DNA from: Bacillus altitudinis 41KF2b
GTDB lineage: Bacteria; Bacillota; Bacilli; Bacillales; Bacillaceae
NCBI RefSeq assembly: GCF_000691145.1
Contig: NZ_ASJC01000002.1
Span: forward strand, 248,001 to 312,000
Length of the DNA: 64,000 nt
Direction: 5' to 3'
Part shown: in pieces, positions 58,739-64,000 of the stretch
Layout: each line of letters opens with the position of its first letter
Position numbering within the stretch: the stretch's first letter is position 1
The notes under the pieces: generated by a model
Databases searched by the model: none
Seen by the model: the letters and a program-made list of their open reading frames with translations, nothing else
Told to the model about the DNA's origin: nothing
Program-made: the position numbers and the translations under genes

Positions 58739-58802
58739 TTTTTTTAGAGGAAACCGCAAAATTTTTCATGTAAAATAGAGGTAATGTCTGGAGGTGGCGC
58801 AA

Positions 58803-60245
58803 GTGAAAAAAGATCAGCATACCGCAAAGCTCGAAAATGAGATTGATCTATATAAACAAATGCTCGATTTAATTGATGTTGGGGTTCACGCCATTGACGA
58901 AAATGGCAATACCATTGTTTATAACAAAAAAATGATGGAGATCGAATCTTTAAAACGTTCTGATGTCCTTTATAAAAATGTCTTAGACCTCTTTGTGTTT
59001 CAGGATGAGATGCACAGTACACTTGTCCAAGCGCTGCGAACCGGGAAACAGACGGTTCATGCAAAGCAGACGTATCACAACTACAATGGAAAAGAAATCA
59101 CAACGATTAACCATACATACCCGCTCGTTCGAGACGGTTTGATTCAAGGGGCAGTTGAAATTTCGAATGATGTCACGAAACTGGAACGGCTCATTCATCA
59201 CAATATGAAGAAAAAAGGAAACACACGCTTTACATTTGATTCAATCATTGGGGAGAGTCCTGCCTTTTTAGAAGTGATTGAACATGCGAAACGAGCCACA
59301 CGTACCTCTTCTTATGTGCTGATTGTTGGTGAGACAGGGACGGGGAAAGAACTATTTGCACAAAGCATTCATAATGGCAGCAGCCGTTCATCTGGACCAT
59401 TTATTACGCAGAATTGTGCAGCACTGCCTGATAACCTGATTGAAAGTCTGCTTTTTGGAACACAAAAAGGGGCTTTTACAGGGGCAACAGATCAGCCGGG
59501 TCTATTCGAACAAGCACAAGGAGGTACACTGCTTTTAGATGAGATCAACTCATTACACCCAGCTCTTCAAGCAAAACTATTGCGCGTCTTGCAAGAGAAA
59601 CGTGTAAGAAGGTTAGGCAGTACAAAGGAAATCGCCATTGATGTGAGAGTGATTGCTAATATGAATGAGGACCCTGTAGATGCGATCGCAGGTGGACGGA
59701 TGCGAAAGGATTTATTTTACCGGCTTGGCATTGTCACCTTGTTTATCCCGCCACTCTCTGAGCGAAAAGAAGACATCCCCACATTTGTCATGCATTTTAT
59801 TCAAAAATATAATGAACTGTTTCAAATGAATGTGAAGGCGGCTGATGAAGAGGTACTTGCCCTGTTCCAAACGTATCATTGGCCGGGCAATGTAAGAGAA
59901 CTGGAGCATGTGATTGAAGCTGGGATGAATATGATGATGGACGAAACATACTTAAGCATGCATCACCTTCCTTACCATTTCCGTTTCAAGCAAGGAGAAG
60001 GGCGTCCTAGTGAGCACATGCAGATGAGTCCGCTTAATCTATCAGCTGCAGCTGATACGTTTGTCTACACGAGCTCAGATCATACAACTGACTTCCAAAC
60101 CCAAATGGATCGATTTGAAAAACAATACATCGTCCATTACTTAAATAAAATGGACGACAATATTTCACAGACTGCAAAGATATTGGGCATGAGCAGGCAA
60201 AGTCTGCAATATCGAATGAAAAAGCTGCATATTTCTCTTCAATAA
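58803..60245 (+). CDS. rocR: SigL-dependent activator RocR of arginine catabolism
   Basis: 480 aa. PAS-like sensor domain (about 20-130), then the AAA+ domain with Walker A GETGTGKE, the sigma-54 contact loop GAFTGA and Walker B GGTLLLDEINS, and a C-terminal Fis-type HTH (SQTAKILGMSRQSLQYRMKK). Responds to ornithine/citrulline in B. subtilis. Two GTG codons lie together; the second (58803) has GGAGGTGG at 6-8 bases, the first overlaps the site. Divergent from rocD. Confidence 0.95.
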   Translation: MKKDQHTAKLENEIDLYKQMLDLIDVGVHAIDENGNTIVYNKKMMEIESLKRSDVLYKNVLDLFVFQDEMHSTLVQALRTGKQTVHAKQTYHNYNGKEITTINHTYPLVRDGLIQGAVEISNDVTKLERLIHHNMKKKGNTRFTFDSIIGESPAFLEVIEHAKRATRTSSYVLIVGETGTGKELFAQSIHNGSSRSSGPFITQNCAALPDNLIESLLFGTQKGAFTGATDQPGLFEQAQGGTLLLDEINSLHPALQAKLLRVLQEKRVRRLGSTKEIAIDVRVIANMNEDPVDAIAGGRMRKDLFYRLGIVTLFIPPLSERKEDIPTFVMHFIQKYNELFQMNVKAADEEVLALFQTYHWPGNVRELEHVIEAGMNMMMDETYLSMHHLPYHFRFKQGEGRPSEHMQMSPLNLSAAADTFVYTSSDHTTDFQTQMDRFEKQYIVHYLNKMDDNISQTAKILGMSRQSLQYRMKKLHISLQ

Positions 60246-60248
60246 TAG

Positions 60249-60273
60249 AGCTGTGCCCTTATGCGGCACAGCT
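60249..60273. terminator. bidirectional hairpin between rocR and lutR
   Basis: AGCTGTGCC / GGCACAGCT with a 7-base loop between convergent genes; T-runs are weak. Confidence 0.6.
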
Positions 60274-61010
60274 TATTGTATATCTGGCTTTCCTTCCTGT
60301 TCTTGCAGCACATCACCAAGAAGTTGTTCTACTTTTTCCAAATGTGTGAGCATCGCCCGCTCTGCTTCTTCTGGCTGTTTGTCCATGATAGCTTGATAAA
60401 TACGTTCATGGTCCTTGTAAAGCTGACGTATGGACGCTTTTCTTGAAAATAACAAGATTTTTCTCGTTTCCCGCATCGTTTCCATTAACAAGGATGAGAC
60501 CTGATTCATTAACGCCGCCAGTAAATGATTCTTTGAGGCTTTGGCGATGGCAAGATGAAATGTGAGGTCTGCCTCCTCACCAATTTCTTTATGCGCTTCT
60601 GCACGCTTCATTTGTTCAAGTGCATCATGCAGTCGATGGAGGTCATCGTCTGTCCGCAGCAATGCTGCCTTTTTGACAGCACCTGATTCAATGATTGATC
60701 TCACTTCAAGAAGCTGCGCGATATCCTGCTGCTTCATCAAAAAAGCAGGAGATAAACAAAATGTGAGCTGCTCAGGATCGAACTGCTTCACATATGTGCC
60801 TTCTCCTTGCTTCATCTCTATTAATCCGATCGCTTTCAGAGCGGACAGTGCCTCTCTCACAGCGGAACGGCTGACTTGAAAGTTTTCAGAAAGTGCTTGA
60901 ACCGAGTCTAGTTTTTCCCCTGGAAGTAGCTCCCCCGTTCGAATGGATTCGACTAATGCGTCCGCAATTTCTTCATATATTTTTTTCGTTTTAATTTGTT
61001 TATATTTCAA
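60273..61010 (-). CDS. lutR: GntR/FadR-family repressor LutR of lactate utilisation
   Basis: 245 aa. N-terminal winged helix (KIYEEIADALVESIRTGELLPGEKLDSVQALSENFQVSRSAVREALSALKAIGLIEMKQGEGTYV region) and FCD ligand-binding domain with its His residues (DLTFHLAIAKASKN, DHERIYQAI). Very like B. subtilis LutR (YvfI), which represses lutABC and lutP. The lut genes are not in the window. TTG start at 61010 behind GAGGTGAG. Confidence 0.9.
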   Translation of the reverse strand: MKYKQIKTKKIYEEIADALVESIRTGELLPGEKLDSVQALSENFQVSRSAVREALSALKAIGLIEMKQGEGTYVKQFDPEQLTFCLSPAFLMKQQDIAQLLEVRSIIESGAVKKAALLRTDDDLHRLHDALEQMKRAEAHKEIGEEADLTFHLAIAKASKNHLLAALMNQVSSLLMETMRETRKILLFSRKASIRQLYKDHERIYQAIMDKQPEEAERAMLTHLEKVEQLLGDVLQEQEGKPDIQ

Positions 61011-61140
61011 TTGGTCTCACCTCATCACTGTTGTCTTCCTATCAGCTCATGCCCTATCTTATACTTTACCCCAAAACTCAGATCACACCTCTCCCCTTTT
61101 CTCAATTCTCAAGAAATCTTCGATCGCTCTTCCACTCATC

Positions 61141-61185
61141 AAAAAAGAAGCACGTGCCATTGTTTCTGGCATGTGCTTCTTTTTA
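61141..61185 (-). terminator. terminator of sigL
   Basis: AAAAAGAAGCACGTGCC / GGCATGTGCTTCTTTTT with a 9-base loop, overlapping the sigL stop. A T-run follows on the minus strand. Confidence 0.85.
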
Positions 61186-62481
61186 ATCATAGCGTTTCCG
61201 CAGCGTGGAAGACGGAAGGTTCATTTGCTCACGATATTTGGCAATGGTTCTGCGAGAGACACGGATACCAAAGGTTTGTTGAAGCTGCGTCATGATTTGC
61301 TGATCCGAATATGGTTTTTTCTTATTTTCTGATTGAATCAGCTCTGCAATGTGCGTCTTTACTGTGTAGCTGGATGCTTCTTCTAGCGAATGCCCTTCTA
61401 GTTTCGCTTGAAAAAACTGTTTCATTTCCATTAACCCATAAGGGGTCTGCACCATTTTTCCTTTGACTGTTCGGCTCACTGTCGACTCATGCACTTGTAA
61501 TATATCTGCAATCCGCTTCATCGTAAGCGGTTTCATTTTATGCTTCCCTGTCAGGAAGAAATCAGTCTGTTGTAAGATAATCTCACGAACGACATTTGTC
61601 ATCGTTTGTTTTCTCTGCTTCAGCGCTTGAACAAGCCAATTGTACTGCTGCTGCTTTTCCTTTAAATACGTGTATGCTTCATGCCGCTTTTGATCTTGAA
61701 TCATAGCGAAATACCCTTCATTCATTTCAATGTCCGGAAAAGCACGCTGGTTCAGCTCGAATGTGATGTGACCTCCCGTAGCTGTAATCAACACATCTGG
61801 TTCTATATACACATCCTGGTCTTCATAACAGAAATGAAGGCCTGGTCTTGGTTCGAGAAGCGACACCTCATCTTGTATGGCCTGCAAGGTTTTCAAAGGT
61901 ATACCTGTTTTTGCCGCGATTTCCTTCCAAGCCTTCCTTGCGAAAAGAAAGAAATGCCCTTCGATGATCAGCTCTGCTTCATACCAGCGATCCTTTTTTC
62001 GTCTAAGCTGGAGCAGGATACATTCTTGCAATGATCTAGCGCCAATACCGGCAGGCTCTAATGATTGAAGCTGATGAAGAACAGCTTCTACTTCTTCTGC
62101 CGAAGCCTGTAAAACAGCGGCCATTTGGTCAACCGGTTCATTTAAATAGCCATTGGAATCAATGGACTCAATCATGAAGTGAAAAATCCTTTGATTCTTT
62201 TCACTTAAATTCAAATCAATGGCCTGTCTCTTTAAATACATTTGCAGGCTTTCTTTTTGATGCGTACGATACGGCTCTGTCATTCGATCTTGCGTTCTTT
62301 TATGATAAACTGGTTGATAGCTGTCCGTGTCTTTCCGCTCAATCAGAGGGTTCTCAAGCGCTAACTGATCAAGATACTCACCCAGCTCTGCACAATTCAG
62401 TTGCAGCAGCGTAATCGCCTGCCTGAGTTCTTGTGTGAGTACCTGCTTTAATACTAGTTCTTGTTGCAGTTTAAGGCTCAT
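61183..62481 (-). CDS. sigL: RNA polymerase sigma-54 factor SigL
   Basis: 432 aa. Gln/Leu-rich activator-interacting region I (LQQELVLKQVLTQELRQAITLLQL), core-binding domain, HTH (TMKRIADILQVHESTVSRTVKGK) and RpoN box SRRTIAKYR near the C-terminus. Reads -24/-12 promoters such as rocD's in this window. Divergent from yvfG. Starts at ATG 62481. Confidence 0.96.
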   Translation of the reverse strand: MSLKLQQELVLKQVLTQELRQAITLLQLNCAELGEYLDQLALENPLIERKDTDSYQPVYHKRTQDRMTEPYRTHQKESLQMYLKRQAIDLNLSEKNQRIFHFMIESIDSNGYLNEPVDQMAAVLQASAEEVEAVLHQLQSLEPAGIGARSLQECILLQLRRKKDRWYEAELIIEGHFFLFARKAWKEIAAKTGIPLKTLQAIQDEVSLLEPRPGLHFCYEDQDVYIEPDVLITATGGHITFELNQRAFPDIEMNEGYFAMIQDQKRHEAYTYLKEKQQQYNWLVQALKQRKQTMTNVVREIILQQTDFFLTGKHKMKPLTMKRIADILQVHESTVSRTVKGKMVQTPYGLMEMKQFFQAKLEGHSLEEASSYTVKTHIAELIQSENKKKPYSDQQIMTQLQQTFGIRVSRRTIAKYREQMNLPSSTLRKRYD

Positions 62482-62551
62482 TGTCTCCCCTCCCTCTCAT
62501 CATTTTACATGAAGATTGACGGACCGTATATACGAAATAGGAGTGATTTCC

Positions 62552-62767
62552 ATGTCTGAACTTTTTTCCGTTCCATACTTTATCGACAACTTAAAACAGC
62601 ACATTGCTATGAATCAACATGAAGACAAGATTCATGCCATGAACGCTTATTATCGTTCAGTGGTTTCTACACTTGTGCAGGACCAATTGACGAAAAATGC
62701 TGTTGTCTTGAAGCGAATTCAGCATCTCGATGAAGCGTACCAAAAGGTGAAAAAAGAAAGCGAATAA
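62552..62767 (+). CDS. yvfG: YvfG family protein of unknown function
   Basis: 71-aa helical protein (SVPYFIDNLKQHIAMNQHEDKIHAMNAYYRSVVSTL pattern), orthologue of B. subtilis YvfG, whose structure is known but function is not. ATG at 62552 behind AGGAGTGA; an in-frame start at 62516 lacks a site. Adjacent to sigL as in B. subtilis. Confidence 0.88.
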   Translation: MSELFSVPYFIDNLKQHIAMNQHEDKIHAMNAYYRSVVSTLVQDQLTKNAVVLKRIQHLDEAYQKVKKESE

Positions 62768-62782
62768 ATGGACGAAAAACGG

Positions 62783-62809
62783 CACCCTTTGTCACGATTG
62801 CAAAGGGTG
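62783..62809. terminator. terminator between yvfG and the MATE gene
   Basis: CACCCTTTG / CAAAGGGTG, perfect 9-bp stem with a 9-base loop, overlapping the end of the convergent MATE gene. Confidence 0.75.
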
Positions 62810-64000
62810 TTTATCATGTAGGAAAAGCTTTTGATCCAGCTTCGATTTGTACATCATCAAAAAGCCGGACCGCCCTACAGTATAAATGATAAAGGCAAAC
62901 CATAGTCCGTGATTGTGCCATATCGGAATGACTGCCGCTTGAACAGCCACAAACAAAATCATCGCAAACAGCATTGAATTCCTGACAGGAGCAATTTCTG
63001 TCGCACCTGTGAATACACCATAAATCACCAAGCCAAAACAAGCAGCAAACGGATAAAGAACGAGCCAATCGGCATATTGCAGTGTCACATCAAGAAGCTG
63101 AGGCAAATTTGTAAACAGGCTCAAAATCGGTACTTTAAAGAAAAAGTAAGCTGCCGCAATGACACATGCCATCACAACTGCCCACTGTCTCGAAAGGGTT
63201 AAAGTTTTATCATAAAGCGCTCGGTCGTTCGCACCTACTGATTTACCGACAAGGATGCTGGACGCATTGGCAAATCCATCGAACAAATAGGCCATGATGT
63301 AGTGAATTTGAAATAAAATGGCATTCGCTGCCAATTGCTCCGTTCCGAAAGACGCTCCCTTTGCTGTAAACATGTTGATCACGACAAGCAGACAGATCGT
63401 TCGGATAAACAAGTCTTTATTCACATGAAACATTTTCTTTACTGCACGTGTGTCCATCACCTGCTGGATAGACGGCATCCGAAAACCGTTTGACGTATGC
63501 TTCAAGATGATCCAGGCCCCTAACACAAAAGCAGTGAGTTCAGAGATCAATGTCGCCGCTGCCACACCTTTGACGGCAAAAGAAAACGCATGAACTAAGA
63601 TCAATGCCAAGATCATATTCATGACATTGATCAAAATTTGTAAAGAAAGAGCTTCTTTCATTTTTGCCATCCCCATCAGCCAGCCAAGTATGACGTAATT
63701 CATCAAGGTAAATGGCGCTCCCCAGATCCGAATATGAAAATAATCCGCTGCATATTCACGCACATCAGCAGCAGGAGAGATGATCCATAATGCGGATTGA
63801 ATAATGGGCCATTGAAGAGCAATAAAACAAAGCCCGACAATAATAGCCAGCAAAAAAGGCCTTAGAAAAGCAAGAACACCCTGCTCCTCGTTCTGCGCTC
63901 CGTTTGCTTGGGCAGCAAAAGCAGATGTACTTACCCGTAAAAAGCCAAACAGCCAGTACAATGTACTAAAAATAAGACTGCCGACTGCGACGCCCCCTAT
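62792..64000 (-). CDS. MATE-family (DinF-like) drug/metabolite:cation antiporter, partial
   Basis: The frame stays open to the window edge, so the N-terminal part is missing (403 residues visible: IGGVAVGSLIFSTLYWLFGFLRVSTSAFAAQA is the first stretch). About ten helices, with the MATE motifs FLRVSTSAFAAQANGA and a second-half equivalent FANASSILVGKSVGAND. Resembles the DinF branch. Substrate unknown. Confidence 0.85.
   Translation of the reverse strand: MGGVAVGSLIFSTLYWLFGFLRVSTSAFAAQANGAQNEEQGVLAFLRPFLLAIIVGLCFIALQWPIIQSALWIISPAADVREYAADYFHIRIWGAPFTLMNYVILGWLMGMAKMKEALSLQILINVMNMILALILVHAFSFAVKGVAAATLISELTAFVLGAWIILKHTSNGFRMPSIQQVMDTRAVKKMFHVNKDLFIRTICLLVVINMFTAKGASFGTEQLAANAILFQIHYIMAYLFDGFANASSILVGKSVGANDRALYDKTLTLSRQWAVVMACVIAAAYFFFKVPILSLFTNLPQLLDVTLQYADWLVLYPFAACFGLVIYGVFTGATEIAPVRNSMLFAMILFVAVQAAVIPIWHNHGLWFAFIIYTVGRSGFLMMYKSKLDQKLFLHDKHPLQS

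Overview
The window looks like chromosome of a Bacillus species close to, but distinct from, B. subtilis, most likely the B. pumilus / safensis / altitudinis group. This rests on recognisable B. subtilis-type gene blocks (yvgN-nhaK-yvgT-bdbCD-cadA-copA-copZ-csoR; ssrA-smpB-rnr-est-secG-yvzC-rghR; opuC-opcR-yvbG-yvbK-eno-pgm-tpi-pgk-gapA-cggR; lutR, sigL, yvfG), broken by genes that B. subtilis does not have at these places. Species identity is inference. Many genes start with GTG or TTG behind strong AGGAGG-type ribosome sites, so several starts below are shorter than the longest ORF.

Layout. 1-8.6 kb: aldo/keto reductase, ROK fructokinase, Na+/H+ antiporter NhaK, a TRIC-like membrane protein, the BdbCD thiol-oxidase pair and the Zn/Cd/Co ATPase CadA with a CzrA-like operator. 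8.8-11.6 kb: a divergent three-gene manganese ABC importer with a perfect MntR-type palindrome at its promoter. 11.6-18 kb: a TetR regulator and its divergent membrane-protein gene, a GlnK/GlnL-type two-component system, and a gltT-aspA aspartate uptake/deamination unit. 18-24 kb: repeat elements, the copper unit csoR-copZ-copA, a lipoprotein gene behind a yybP-ykoY manganese riboswitch, and a GGDEF protein. 24.4-31.9 kb: an AT-rich accessory island with a secreted bacteriocin-like protein, a small membrane partner and a complete type I restriction-modification system, ending at the 3' side of ssrA. 32-38.6 kb: ssrA, smpB, rnr, est, secG and four small DNA-binding regulators. 38.6-45 kb: CatR-like regulator, OpuC osmoprotectant importer, OpcR, MarC-family protein, a coiled-coil membrane protein and an acetyltransferase. 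45-48.2 kb: a five-gene unit (small hydrophobic peptide, ABC ATPase, ABC permease, M50 protease, 3-TM protein) between yvbK and eno. 48.4-55.7 kb: lower glycolysis, with cggR and its operator. 55.8-64 kb: the arginine/ornithine unit rocD-rocE with divergent rocR and a -24/-12 promoter, LutR, SigL (the sigma factor that promoter needs), YvfG and a MATE transporter cut by the window edge.

Main points of interest: (1) the 45-48 kb peptide/ABC/M50 operon, which resembles the yydFHIJ layout but has no radical-SAM enzyme in the window and could be an undescribed exported-peptide system; (2) an approximately 176-bp interspersed element that sits between two copies of the local terminator hairpin; (3) a manganese riboswitch that appears to drive a lipoprotein rather than a metal exporter; (4) the bacteriocin-like pair next to the type I R-M system. 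Metal homeostasis links much of the left half (CadA, MntBCA, CopA/CopZ/CsoR, Mn riboswitch). No transposase, integrase, CRISPR array, rRNA or tRNA gene was recognised.
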